Origin: an uncultured Christensenella sp.
Lineage (GTDB): Bacteria; Bacillota; Clostridia; Christensenellales; Pumilibacteraceae
Direction of reading: 5' to 3'
Assembly (NCBI GenBank): GCA_910577995.1
Contig: CAJTND010000005.1
Location: 5,475 to 69,474, forward strand
DNA: 64,000 nucleotides
In this document: positions 1 through 8,693 of the stretch, piece after piece
Numbering within the stretch: position 1 is the first letter of the stretch
Layout of the letters: every line of letters begins with the position of its first letter
Notes under the pieces: model-generated
The model's database searches: none
What the model was told of the DNA's origin: nothing
Seen by the model: the letters and a program-made list of their open reading frames with translations, nothing else
Program-made: the position numbers and the translations under genes

Positions 1-1
1 C

Positions 2-136
2 GAAGCCGCAGCCGCGCTCGAAAAGATAGGACTGCACGTCGAGCTCGTCGGAGAGAGCGGCAACGTCGTTGCGCAAACGCCCGTTCCCAATACCCGCGTC
101 GCCGTCAACGACAGCGTGCTCATACGCACGCAATAG
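2..136 (+). CDS. C-terminal fragment of a PASTA-domain penicillin-binding protein
   Basis: The reading frame is open from the window edge and ends in TAG. The visible 44 residues (ending VAVNDSVLIRTQ) fit the last strand and tail of a PASTA domain: a helix like AAAALEKIGLHVEL, then GNVVAQTPVPNTRV, matching the family pattern in which an amphipathic helix is followed by V..Q.P..G. PASTA domains bind uncrosslinked peptidoglycan or muropeptides and typically end class B PBPs such as SpoVD/PBP2B. These genes normally sit directly before murE, as here. The transpeptidase part lies outside the window, so whether this is SpoVD or a division PBP cannot be decided. Confidence 0.7.
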   Translation, partial: EAAAALEKIGLHVELVGESGNVVAQTPVPNTRVAVNDSVLIRTQ

Positions 137-327
137 CATGCGCGGCGCGGTATATACCGTCATTTACGCACTGTTTCCGCGGATAAAGTCGGAAAAGGTC
201 GAAAAATGCGCGAAACGGTCGAAATCCGTCTTTTTATGTAATTGATTGCAAAAGGCGGACACCGCGGCAATTTACAAGCTAAAATAGTCATATACTAATT
301 GAGTGATAACATGCTTCGGGAGGGTCT

Positions 328-1755
328 ATGCGTCTTAACGAATTTATGGATACGGAGAGCGAGCTCGAGATAACGGGACTTGCATGCGACAGCTCCAAGG
401 TGAAGCCGGGGTATCTGTTTTTCTGTCTTATAGGCCGCAACAACGACGGGCATACGTTCGCCGCCGATGCGGTTGCGCGCGGCGCTGTGGCTGTTGTCGT
501 GGAACGTCGGCTCGCGCTCGACTGCGTTCAGATAGAAGTGGACGATGCGCGGCACGCGCTCGCGCTTGCGGCGGCGGCGTTTTTCGGAAATCCGTCCAAG
601 CGTTTGAAGATAATCGGCGTCACCGGCACTAACGGCAAGACGACTACGACTTATATCTTAAAGAGCATTATCGAAGCGGCGGGGCATGCCTGCGGACTTA
701 TCGGGACCAACGCCGTCGAGTACGGCGATAACAAGCTCGACGCGACGCTCACCACGCCCGACCCGATAGAACTGCAAAAGATATTCGCGGATATGGCGGC
801 GGCGGGCGTCGAATACGTGGTAATGGAGGTTTCGGCGCATGCGCTCGCATTGCGCAAGGTCGACGGTATAATGTTCGAGGCGGGGGCGTTTTCCAACTTC
901 TCGCGCGATCATCTCGACTTTTTCGGCGACATGGAAGCTTACGCTGCTGCCAAGAAAAGTTTTTTCACGCCCGAGCATGCGCGCGCGGCGGTGCTCAACG
1001 TCGACGACGAGCTCGGCGTGGAAATAATGCGCGAGACCAAGCTTCGCGTCGTGACCTACGGCGTCGAGCGTCCGTCTGACGTGTTCGGCATCGACCTTGA
1101 AATGAGTGCTTACGGGCTGAGCTATGTCATAAATATGTCGGACAACGTCGGCAAGGTCAAGTTCAACCTTACGGGCAGATTCAATATGTACAACACGCTG
1201 TGTGCCGCCGCCGTCGCCGAGGCGATAGGCATGCCGTTTTCCGCGGTGATCAACGGCATACGCAACGTAAAGAAAGTCGACGGCAGGTTCAATATAATCA
1301 ACACCGCCAAATGCAGCGTCATCATAGATTTTGCGCATACCGACGACGGCATCGCGAACATACTCCGCGCAATACGCGAGTTCGCGCCCGCGCGGATAAT
1401 AACCGTGTTCGGCTGCGGCGGCAACCGCGACAAGACCAAGCGCGCCGTCATGGGCAAGATAGTCGCGACGCTCAGCGATCATTGCTTCGTCACGAGCGAC
1501 AATCCGCGTTTCGAGCCGCCCGTCGATATAATATTGCAGATAGAGAGCGGCATAAAAGAGATAGGCAAGACCAACTATACGCCGATAGTCGACAGGAAGG
1601 AGGCTATCCGCGCCGCGCTCGAAATGGCGGAAAAGGACGATATCGTGCTTATAGCCGGCAAGGGCGCGGAACGCTATAACGATGTTATGGGCAGAAAACA
1701 GCCGTACAACGATGAGCAATACGTAATGGAAATAGCGGGGGAGAGCGGGTTTTGA
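328..1755 (+). CDS. murE: UDP-N-acetylmuramoyl-tripeptide synthetase MurE, meso-DAP type
   Basis: This cytoplasmic Mur ligase adds the third residue of the peptidoglycan stem peptide using ATP. It has the ATP-binding loop GVTGTNGKTTTT near residues 92-103, the central-domain block VMEVSAHALALRKVDG followed by FSNFSRDHLDFFG, and the C-terminal motif SDNPRFEPP. The DNPR signature is characteristic of enzymes that add meso-diaminopimelate rather than lysine, so the wall is probably DAP-type (inference). At 475 residues it has the usual length. A GGGAGGG ribosome-binding site lies 3 nt before the ATG. The stop overlaps the mraY start by 4 nt. murF, often next in this cluster, is absent. Confidence 0.95.
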   Translation: MRLNEFMDTESELEITGLACDSSKVKPGYLFFCLIGRNNDGHTFAADAVARGAVAVVVERRLALDCVQIEVDDARHALALAAAAFFGNPSKRLKIIGVTGTNGKTTTTYILKSIIEAAGHACGLIGTNAVEYGDNKLDATLTTPDPIELQKIFADMAAAGVEYVVMEVSAHALALRKVDGIMFEAGAFSNFSRDHLDFFGDMEAYAAAKKSFFTPEHARAAVLNVDDELGVEIMRETKLRVVTYGVERPSDVFGIDLEMSAYGLSYVINMSDNVGKVKFNLTGRFNMYNTLCAAAVAEAIGMPFSAVINGIRNVKKVDGRFNIINTAKCSVIIDFAHTDDGIANILRAIREFAPARIITVFGCGGNRDKTKRAVMGKIVATLSDHCFVTSDNPRFEPPVDIILQIESGIKEIGKTNYTPIVDRKEAIRAALEMAEKDDIVLIAGKGAERYNDVMGRKQPYNDEQYVMEIAGESGF

Positions 1756-2738
1756 TCTCCGTACTTTCGGGATTTTTGGCGGCGTTCGCGGTGGCGATGC
1801 TGTTATTGCCGCTCAATATCAAGCTCGTAAAACGGCTTAAAGCGGGACAACCCATACTTTCGTATGTGGACAACCACAAGTCAAAAGCGGGCACGCCGAC
1901 CATGGGCGGCGCGTCGATCGTGCTTGCGCTGATGACCGCGCTGTTTTTTACGCGGCACAACGACAGGATAGCGTATATAATAGTGATAGTCACCGTCGGC
2001 TACGCGCTCATCGGGTTCATCGACGATTTTATCAAGGTAAGATACAAGAACAACAAAGGGCTTTCGGCGGTGCAGAAGATAATATTCCAGCTCCTGCTCG
2101 CCGCGATGGTGTCGGTGTACGCGTACTTTTCCGACTCCGTCGGCTCGGCGGTGTTCGTGCCGTTCGCGCCCAAAAAGATAGAGCTCGGCGCGTTCGCGCC
2201 CGTGTATTTTATATTTATCTTCCTCGCTTTTACAAACTCCGTCAACCTGACCGACGGGCTGGACGGGCTCGCCGCGTCCGTAACGGCGACTAATACGCTG
2301 TTCGTGTGCGCGATAATGGGCATAGGTATGGCGGCGGACGTGCTGTACGGCGACGGGACGGCGGATATGATAGTGCTTTCGGCGGCGATGTGCGGCGCGT
2401 GCTGTGCGTTCCTTTTTTACAACACGCACCCTGCGCAGATCTTCATGGGCGACACCGGATCTATGGCGCTCGGCGGATTTTTGGCGAGCGTCGCCGTGCT
2501 CGGAAAAATGTCGCTGTCCATGCTGCTGATAGGCGTCATGTATATCGTGTCGAGCCTGTCGGTCATAATACAGGTCATAGCCTTCAAATCGACGGGCAAA
2601 CGCGTGTTCCTGATGTCGCCTCTGCACCATCACTTTGAGCGAAAGGGCGTTTTCGAGGGCAAGATAGCGACTTGCTATACGCTCGTGACTTTCGTTTGCG
2701 GCATTGTTACCGTCGCGCTTATGATAGTGCTTTATTGA
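1752..2738 (+). CDS. mraY: Phospho-N-acetylmuramoyl-pentapeptide transferase MraY
   Basis: MraY is the integral membrane enzyme that transfers phospho-MurNAc-pentapeptide to undecaprenyl phosphate, giving lipid I. Family signatures are all present: TPTMGG near the N terminus, the Asp pair in FIDDFIKV, NSVNLTDGLDGLA, FMGDTGSMALGG and the PLHHHFE motif near the C terminus. About ten hydrophobic segments fit the known topology, and 328 residues is a normal length. The start is a TTG overlapping the murE stop, which implies translational coupling. A hairpin followed by a T-run lies just downstream, so part of the transcription probably stops before murD. Confidence 0.95.
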   Translation: MISVLSGFLAAFAVAMLLLPLNIKLVKRLKAGQPILSYVDNHKSKAGTPTMGGASIVLALMTALFFTRHNDRIAYIIVIVTVGYALIGFIDDFIKVRYKNNKGLSAVQKIIFQLLLAAMVSVYAYFSDSVGSAVFVPFAPKKIELGAFAPVYFIFIFLAFTNSVNLTDGLDGLAASVTATNTLFVCAIMGIGMAADVLYGDGTADMIVLSAAMCGACCAFLFYNTHPAQIFMGDTGSMALGGFLASVAVLGKMSLSMLLIGVMYIVSSLSVIIQVIAFKSTGKRVFLMSPLHHHFERKGVFEGKIATCYTLVTFVCGIVTVALMIVLY

Positions 2739-2754
2739 CGAAAAACTTTTTTCC

Positions 2755-2778
2755 GCCGCTATGTATGCGGCTTTTTTT
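2755..2778 (+). terminator. Intrinsic terminator after mraY
   Basis: A 5-bp G+C stem (GCCGC/GCGGC, 7-nt loop) is followed by seven T. The stem is short, so termination may be partial. It lies inside what is normally a continuous mur operon. Confidence 0.55.
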
Positions 2779-2848
2779 ATTGCAAACCCGCCGCCGCCGC
2801 GCTATCCGTCAAGTCTAAACGCCGTCGCTTCGGCATAGATTATACGGT

Positions 2849-4105
2849 ATGGACATATTCGACGGCAAAAAGTTTTTGATCTACGGCGGCGGGATCTCGG
2901 GCAAAGCCGCTTTCGACGCAGTCGAGCGGCGCGGCGGGCGCGCCGTCATCTTCAACGACGTAGACGGTGCGTTCTCCGTGCCGAGCGGCGACGACTACGA
3001 CCTCGCGGTGATAAGCCCGGGCATACGCCCGACGCACCCGATATATACATACTGCGCCGACCGCGGCATAACTGTGATAGGCGAGGCGGAGCTCGGGTTT
3101 CGGCTCGCGACCTGCCGAATAGTCGGCGTTACGGGCACTAACGGCAAGACGACCGTCACGAGGCTGATCGCCGAAATGACGGGCGGTGTCGCCTGCGGCA
3201 ACATCGGCTATCCGATAACAGAAGCGGTCGGGCAAAAGAGCAATCTGCTCGTGTGCGAGCTGTCGAGCTTTCAGCTGCGCGAAGCGGACATCGCGCCCGA
3301 CGTCGCCGTCATCACGAACATAACCGCCGATCATATCGATTGGCACGGCTCGGCGGAAGAATACTATCGCTGCAAGTGCATGATAGCCAACGGTATGACG
3401 GGCGGATATCTCGTACTCGGCGAGAACGTGCCGATAGCCGCGCTCGCGACGCTCCGCACGGGCGCGCAGATATTGCGTTGCGCGACGGACAGACCCGTCG
3501 ACGGCGCGTACACTCAGGGCGGATATTTTTGGTTCGGCGGAAAACGCGTCTGCCCGATAGACTATTTTCGGCTGGACGGCAGGCATAACGTGTCGAACGC
3601 GCTTTGCGCGATCGCCGCGGCGAAATGCGTCGGCGCGGACAACTCGCAGATACTCACCGCGCTCTCGCGCGCGGTCGCCGCGCCGCACAGGCTGGAAAAC
3701 GCGGGCAGGGCGGTAGGCAAGCGTTGGATAGACGATTCCAAAAGCACCAACGTTTCGTCGTGCCTCTCCGCGGTCGAGGCGACTGCCGGCAGGATATGCC
3801 TTATAACGGGCGGGCGCGACAAGGGCTTGGACTTTGCCGAGCTGTTCGGCGCATTGCCGGAAAAAGCGACCGAGGTCATAGCGATGGGCGAGTGCGCCGT
3901 CAAGATAGAACGAGCCGCGGCGACTGCCGGTCGGCGCGTGACGGTGGTAAAAAACCTCGCCGCCGCCGTGGAAGCCGCGGCGCGGAGCGACGCCGATACG
4001 GTGTTGCTTTCGCCTGCGTGCGCGTCGTTCGACGAGTTCGGCAATTACGCCGAGCGCGGCGAAGCGTTCAAAGCCGAAGTCGCAAGGCTCGGGGCGGAAA
4101 AATGA
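2849..4105 (+). CDS. murD: UDP-N-acetylmuramoylalanine--D-glutamate ligase MurD
   Basis: MurD adds D-glutamate to UDP-MurNAc-L-Ala in the cytoplasm. Visible motifs are an N-terminal Rossmann glycine loop (YGGGISGKAAF), the ATP loop GVTGTNGKTTVTR, CGNIGYP, CELSSFQLREAD, TADHIDWHG, DDSKSTN, GGRDKGLDF and the C-terminal SPACASFDEFGNYAERG. At 418 residues it is slightly short but complete. No clear Shine-Dalgarno precedes the ATG. A TATACG element lies 2 nt before it, so the mRNA may have a very short leader, or the gene may depend on read-through from mraY. The stop overlaps the ftsW start (ATGA). Confidence 0.93.
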   Translation: MDIFDGKKFLIYGGGISGKAAFDAVERRGGRAVIFNDVDGAFSVPSGDDYDLAVISPGIRPTHPIYTYCADRGITVIGEAELGFRLATCRIVGVTGTNGKTTVTRLIAEMTGGVACGNIGYPITEAVGQKSNLLVCELSSFQLREADIAPDVAVITNITADHIDWHGSAEEYYRCKCMIANGMTGGYLVLGENVPIAALATLRTGAQILRCATDRPVDGAYTQGGYFWFGGKRVCPIDYFRLDGRHNVSNALCAIAAAKCVGADNSQILTALSRAVAAPHRLENAGRAVGKRWIDDSKSTNVSSCLSAVEATAGRICLITGGRDKGLDFAELFGALPEKATEVIAMGECAVKIERAAATAGRRVTVVKNLAAAVEAAARSDADTVLLSPACASFDEFGNYAERGEAFKAEVARLGAEK

Positions 4106-5349
4106 AGCGCAGGATAAAGATATTCTCGGCGGATGCCGAAGTCAAGCCGTCGGACAAGTCCGACATACCGCTTATCGTCGTGACATTCGTGCTCGTCGCG
4201 TTCGGCGTGCTTATGGTGTATTCGGCAGGCTCGTATACGGGCAAGCGGCTTTACGGCTCGGAGTTTTACTTCGTTTATAAACAGCTCGTAGGCGTTGTGC
4301 TCGGCGCGGCGGCGATGTTCGTAATGTCGCGGATAGATTACCGCGTACTGCACAAACTGCGCTACGTCATACTCGGCATATCGATAGTATTGCTCGCGAT
4401 AGTGTTTATACCCGGCGTCGGCATAACCAACTACGGCGCGCGTCGGTGGATAAACACGCCGTTTTTTACAATACAGGCGAGCGAGGTCAGTAAATTCGGA
4501 TTTATCGTGTTTGCCGCGGCGTATATAGGCTCGCGCGAGGGCAAGATAACGACCTTCCGCGGCATATTGCCCGTGGTAGGTGTCGGCGGCGTTATATGCC
4601 TTTTGATAATCCTCGAACCGAATATGTCGGTGACCATATGTATGGCGGCGCTTATGATAGTCATGCTGTTCCTCGGCGGCGCCAAGATACGGCATATCGT
4701 CATGCTCGTCGTGCCGCTTATTGCCGCGGCGGTCGTGCTCGTGCTCGTCGAGCCGTATCGTTTCGCGCGGCTCATGGCGTTCATCGACCCGTGGGAAAGT
4801 CCGCTCGAAGAAGGCTATCAGCTTATCCAATCGTATTACGGTCTGGGCGCAGGCGGATTTTTCGGCGTCGGACTGTTCAATTCCCGTCAGAAATATCTGT
4901 TCCTGCCCTTTGCCGAGAGCGATTTCATATTCAGCGTGATAGGCGAGGAGCTCGGACTGTTCGGCTGTCTTGCGGTGATGGGCGCGTACGTCTTTATGAT
5001 ACGCCGCGCATTGCGCATAGCGCTCGGCGCGCCGGACAGATTCGGCTCGCTGCTGTGCTCGGGCATCGCCGCGATAATAGCGATACAGGTCTCCGTCAAT
5101 ATCGCCGTCGTAACGGGCAGTATACCGCCGACGGGATTGCCGTTGCCGTTTATCAGCAGCGGAAGCTCGGGCATAATCGTATTTATGATGAGCATAGGCG
5201 CGCTCAACTCGGTAAAACGCCGCAGTCCGAAAAGTTCCGAGCTTCTGTTCGTAAAAGCTCCGAGGATAAAGCGCAAAAAGCAAAAGGACAAGGCGGAAGG
5301 GGGCGCGGCGACCGCCCGCCTCGGCAAGCCGACCGCGGTACGACCTTAG
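4102..5349 (+). CDS. ftsW: SEDS-family peptidoglycan glycosyltransferase FtsW/SpoVE
   Basis: This polytopic SEDS protein polymerises lipid II together with a class B PBP at the septum (FtsW) or during spore cortex synthesis (SpoVE). I place the start at the ATG overlapping the murD stop, giving 415 residues. The protein has about ten membrane spans and conserved SEDS blocks: TNYGARRWI, LEPNMSV, the long EEGYQLIQS...GGFFGVG loop, LPFAESDFIFSVIGEELG with its acidic residues, and TGLPLPFISSGSSG near the C terminus. A basic cytoplasmic tail follows. The cluster position supports FtsW/SpoVE over RodA. Sequence alone does not separate the division from the sporulation paralogue. Confidence 0.9.
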   Translation: MKRRIKIFSADAEVKPSDKSDIPLIVVTFVLVAFGVLMVYSAGSYTGKRLYGSEFYFVYKQLVGVVLGAAAMFVMSRIDYRVLHKLRYVILGISIVLLAIVFIPGVGITNYGARRWINTPFFTIQASEVSKFGFIVFAAAYIGSREGKITTFRGILPVVGVGGVICLLIILEPNMSVTICMAALMIVMLFLGGAKIRHIVMLVVPLIAAAVVLVLVEPYRFARLMAFIDPWESPLEEGYQLIQSYYGLGAGGFFGVGLFNSRQKYLFLPFAESDFIFSVIGEELGLFGCLAVMGAYVFMIRRALRIALGAPDRFGSLLCSGIAAIIAIQVSVNIAVVTGSIPPTGLPLPFISSGSSGIIVFMMSIGALNSVKRRSPKSSELLFVKAPRIKRKKQKDKAEGGAATARLGKPTAVRP

Positions 5350-5387
5350 CAGCTAATATATATATTCCGAAAAATTCCCGTCAACGG

Positions 5388-5416
5388 TTGCATTTCCGCG
5401 TGTAAAGCGTTATAAT
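5388..5416 (+). promoter_or_regulatory. Promoter for the 5423 gene, leaderless
   Basis: TTGCAT, a 17-nt spacer and TATAAT. The GTG start codon begins 6 nt after the -10 box, so the transcript should start at or next to the start codon. Confidence 0.8.
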
Positions 5417-5422
5417 AGGCAC

Positions 5423-6544
5423 GTGGATTATATCGGTCAGGTTTTTTCATACTTGCGGAAGAATTTCTGGTTGCCCGCGCTCGTCATGCTGATCCCGTCC
5501 GTCGTCGCATGCTTTTTGTCGACGCCGTATTGGGAGGTGTCGTTCGTCGCCGCGTACAACTATCATCCTTACGTGTCCGTAAAAGAGACCTTCCGCATAC
5601 TTTTCGGCGATTCGTGGCAGTATCTGTGGCCCGTCGTCTTGGTATCGGCGTTGCAGATAGTGTCCGCGTCGCTTTTGACCTCGGCGATGGACAGGCATTT
5701 CCGCACGGGCAAGCTGTCGCTCGCCAATCCCAAACAGCTCCTCAACAACTCGATATTCCCGATGTTCCTCGCGGTGCTCGCCATGTGCGTGTTCTCCATC
5801 GTATGGCGGTTCGTGCTGTTCGGGCTCGTACTGCTCGCGCAGACTATATGCGGCGCGGCGGGCTTTGCCGAGGGCGCGACGCTCGCCGTTATAGCGGTGA
5901 TATCCGTCGCGATGTTCTTCGTGCACGTCATGGTAATAACGCCCATGATATTCTGGCCGCCCATCATGTTCGTCTACGGCTACCGTTTCGGCGACGCGGC
6001 GGCGGCATCGTTCAAACTGCTTTCCGGTAAACGCGTTTTCCGAAAACTGTTCCCTCCGCTGCTGATATGCGCGCTCATACAGCTGCTCGTCGGGTTTTTG
6101 CAAGCTCCGATGTGGGCAATGTGCATTTCGAGTTTTTTTATCGCGCTGTTCGACAATGTGTTCGTGACGGTGTTTACTATCGTCGTGTTTTACAGGATAA
6201 GCGATCTTGACCGCCGCGACGTGATCAAATACGAATTTTCCGTGCCGCAGTCGGTAGTTTCGCCCAAACCCGAAAAGCAAGAGCGCATAGCGTCCGAGGC
6301 GGCGGAGACGACGGCGGCTTTATCGGACGAGCAAGCCGAGACCGTGAAAAAACAGAAACGACCCAAAAAAGACAAACAAAAAACGGACGGCTCGTCGGGT
6401 TCCGCCGATGCCAACGCGCCCGCCGCCGCAAAGCCGACGGCGAAAAAAAGCAAAAAGTCGGTCGGCAAGCCGCGCAAAAACCCGAAGCGCGAGACCGTGA
6501 GCGATAAAGCCGCGGACGCGGAGGAGGGCGGCGATGTCGTTTAA
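5423..6544 (+). CDS. Polytopic membrane protein of unknown function with a Lys/Ala-rich tail
   Basis: I do not recognise the family with certainty. The first about 270 residues hold roughly six hydrophobic segments (for example LPALVMLIPSVVACFL, MFLAVLAMCVFSIVW and FFVHVMVITPMIFWPPIMFV). The last 100 residues are hydrophilic, rich in Lys, Ala and Glu, and probably cytoplasmic. The start is GTG, chosen because a consensus promoter ends 6 nt upstream and no Shine-Dalgarno is present. The 3' end overlaps the next gene by 11 nt in another frame, so the two are probably translationally coupled and may form one complex. Its position between ftsW and the serine genes, within the dcw region, hints at an envelope role (inference only). 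Confidence 0.75.
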   Translation: MDYIGQVFSYLRKNFWLPALVMLIPSVVACFLSTPYWEVSFVAAYNYHPYVSVKETFRILFGDSWQYLWPVVLVSALQIVSASLLTSAMDRHFRTGKLSLANPKQLLNNSIFPMFLAVLAMCVFSIVWRFVLFGLVLLAQTICGAAGFAEGATLAVIAVISVAMFFVHVMVITPMIFWPPIMFVYGYRFGDAAAASFKLLSGKRVFRKLFPPLLICALIQLLVGFLQAPMWAMCISSFFIALFDNVFVTVFTIVVFYRISDLDRRDVIKYEFSVPQSVVSPKPEKQERIASEAAETTAALSDEQAETVKKQKRPKKDKQKTDGSSGSADANAPAAAKPTAKKSKKSVGKPRKNPKRETVSDKAADAEEGGDVV

Positions 6545-7439
6545 GAACGCGCTCAAAAACCTCGTCGCGCATTTCGGCGCGGTGTGGTCGCTTCTGTTAT
6601 ATATAGTCATCTTTGCGGCTGTCATATCGGGACTGAGCCTGCCTTTCGTCATGCCCGTAGCGCGCGCCTTTGCCGATGCGGGCGTGTTCGAGCTGTTTCG
6701 CAACTCGTTTGCTAGCATATTCGGCGGCGAGGGGCTTAACGGGCTGTGGAACGGACTGTACGAAACGTATAAAGCGGTCGGACAGGTCTTTACCGACGCG
6801 CCGAAGATAGCGACGCTTACGCGCTCGTTCGTCATATTCATCGTAGTACTGCTTTTCCGTTTCTTCCTCGGACTGTACGAGATCCCGTTCGCGACGGTCA
6901 TCGACGGACAGCTTTCGAGCAACGCGCGGTTCGGGCTTGGCGGCAAGTTCTTCTCCACTCTGACGGTGTCGGTGCGGTACTCGCTGTGCAAACTGCCGTA
7001 TACCGTCGCTTTCGATCTTTTGATATTCTCGATAGTCTACGGGCTGGGGCACGCTTTGGGCATGTCGATAGCTCTGCCCTTTGCCGTTATGCTCGTCATG
7101 CTCGTATTGCTGTCGCTGCGGTTTTCCGTAGTAGCGTGCTGGGCGCCGAGCGTCGCGAGCGGCGAGCGCGGCGTGCCGAAAGGCTTCGTGCGTTCCGCGT
7201 CGATCTGTTTCAAGCGTTTCGGCTCGATATACTCGACGTACCTTATGTCGCTCATGCTGCTTTTCGTGGTCGGCGCGATAGTCGCTCTGCTAACGCTCGG
7301 CGTCGGCATGATAATAGTCCTGCCGTTCTCCGCGGCGTATATAAGCTATCTCAACGCCACCGTGTTCTATGTAAAAACGGGCAAACGCTTCTACGTCGAC
7401 GGCGAGGTAGTCACCCCGTCGACCGAAAACGTCATGTAG
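6534..7439 (+). CDS. Polytopic membrane protein of unknown function, partner of the preceding gene
   Basis: The 301-residue protein has about six hydrophobic segments. The C-terminal part (MIIVLPFSAAYISYLNATV followed by FYVKTGKRFY) recalls proteins of the DUF975/YciC type, in which a last helix with a proline is followed by a short basic tail. I cannot assign the family firmly. The gene starts inside the 3' end of the preceding membrane-protein gene and ends at a bidirectional terminator shared with serA. Together the two genes form a two-gene unit from the promoter at 5388. No enzymatic motif is visible. Confidence 0.72.
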   Translation: MSFKNALKNLVAHFGAVWSLLLYIVIFAAVISGLSLPFVMPVARAFADAGVFELFRNSFASIFGGEGLNGLWNGLYETYKAVGQVFTDAPKIATLTRSFVIFIVVLLFRFFLGLYEIPFATVIDGQLSSNARFGLGGKFFSTLTVSVRYSLCKLPYTVAFDLLIFSIVYGLGHALGMSIALPFAVMLVMLVLLSLRFSVVACWAPSVASGERGVPKGFVRSASICFKRFGSIYSTYLMSLMLLFVVGAIVALLTLGVGMIIVLPFSAAYISYLNATVFYVKTGKRFYVDGEVVTPSTENVM

Positions 7440-7473
7440 GTCGCCGCGCGCCGACGGTATGAATCAAACAAAA

Positions 7474-7504
7474 AAACGACCGCATTATATTACGGTCGTT
7501 TTTA
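7474..7504. terminator. Bidirectional terminator between the membrane-protein pair and serA
   Basis: A 9-bp stem (AAACGACCG/CGGTCGTTT, 10-nt loop) is flanked by A-runs on the left and T-runs on the right, so it works in both directions for the convergent genes. Confidence 0.85.
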
Positions 7505-7520
7505 TATTGACGGGAATAAT

Positions 7521-8684
7521 TTACTTTATTAGCCGCGTCCTTATAACGTTGTCGCAGGCGGACAGCGCCGACAGCAGCGCGTCGTCGACGTTTTTATCCA
7601 CGTCGAGGATAGTATACGCATAGTCGCCGCGCGACTGCGAAACGAGGTTTTCTATATTGATGCCCGCGGCGGAGATCTTGTCGGTTATCGAGTTGAGCAC
7701 GAACTTTACGTTTCTGTGTATTACAGTCACGCGGCATGCGCCCGTCCTCGGGCTGGAGCAGGACGGGAAGTTGACGGATGTTCCGACGTTGCCGTTCTCT
7801 ATGAACTCGCGCAGAGCACGCGCCGCCATGACCGCGCAGTTGTCCTCCGCCTCCTCGGTGGACGCGCCGAGGTGCGGCATAACGGTAATGCCCTTGACCC
7901 CGACGAACTCGGGCGCGGCGAAGTCGGTGATATACGCGTGTATCTTGCCGCTCTTGACCGCGGCGACGACGTCCTTATTGACGCAAAGCTCGCCGCGCGA
8001 CAGGTTGATGATATTAACGCCGTCCTTCATTTTGGCGATGGTTTTTGCGTTGACGATGCCGCGCGTGCCGTCGGTAAGCGGCGCGTGCAGCGTGATGTAA
8101 TCGGACTGTTCGAAAACGCTGTCGAGGCTGTCGGTCTTGGCGATATTGTGGTTGAGCCGCCACGCCGAATCGATGGTTATGAACGGGTCGTAGCCGAGCA
8201 CGTTCATGCCAAGCCTTACCGCATTGTTGCCGACCTGCACGCCTATCGCGCCGAGCCCGACGACGCCGAGCGTTTTGCCGAGTATCTCGTGTCCGGCAAA
8301 AGCCTTTTTGCCTTTTTCGACCTGAGCGGAAACATCGTCGCCCGAGAGCGTGCGCGTCCACTCGACGCCGCCTATTATATCGCGCGAGGCGAGGAGGAGC
8401 GCGCACACGGCGAGTTCTTTGACCGCGTTGGCGTTAGCTCCCGGCGTATTGAACACGACGACGCCGCGCTCGGCGTACTCTGCGACGGGGATATTATTGA
8501 CGCCCGCGCCCGCGCGCGCGACCGCGACGACGCTTTTCGGCAAGTCGTAGCCGTGCATGTCGAATGACCTGAGTATGACAGCGGTCGGCTCGGCGGCTTT
8601 ATCTGTGACGGTATAGCCGTCGCCGAGCGCATCGGCGGCGCATGCCGCTATCGCGTTAAGCTTGAGTATCTCGGTTATTTTCAT
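7521..8684 (-). CDS. serA: D-3-phosphoglycerate dehydrogenase with C-terminal ACT domain
   Basis: SerA oxidises 3-phosphoglycerate with NAD+, the first step of serine biosynthesis. The protein shows GLGAIGVQVGNNAVRLG (NAD-binding Rossmann loop), HAPLTDGTRG, INLSRGELC with the substrate-binding Arg, and HLGASTEEAEDN with the catalytic His. The last about 75 residues (CRVTVIHRNVKF to CDNVIRTRLIK) form an ACT domain, the usual site of serine feedback. At 387 residues it is the short form, without the extra domain of long SerA. The AAGGTGA ribosome-binding site overlaps the end of serC, 9 nt upstream, so the two genes form one minus-strand operon. Confidence 0.93.
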   Translation of the reverse strand: MKITEILKLNAIAACAADALGDGYTVTDKAAEPTAVILRSFDMHGYDLPKSVVAVARAGAGVNNIPVAEYAERGVVVFNTPGANANAVKELAVCALLLASRDIIGGVEWTRTLSGDDVSAQVEKGKKAFAGHEILGKTLGVVGLGAIGVQVGNNAVRLGMNVLGYDPFITIDSAWRLNHNIAKTDSLDSVFEQSDYITLHAPLTDGTRGIVNAKTIAKMKDGVNIINLSRGELCVNKDVVAAVKSGKIHAYITDFAAPEFVGVKGITVMPHLGASTEEAEDNCAVMAARALREFIENGNVGTSVNFPSCSSPRTGACRVTVIHRNVKFVLNSITDKISAAGINIENLVSQSRGDYAYTILDVDKNVDDALLSALSACDNVIRTRLIK

Positions 8685-8693
8685 ATCTTCACC

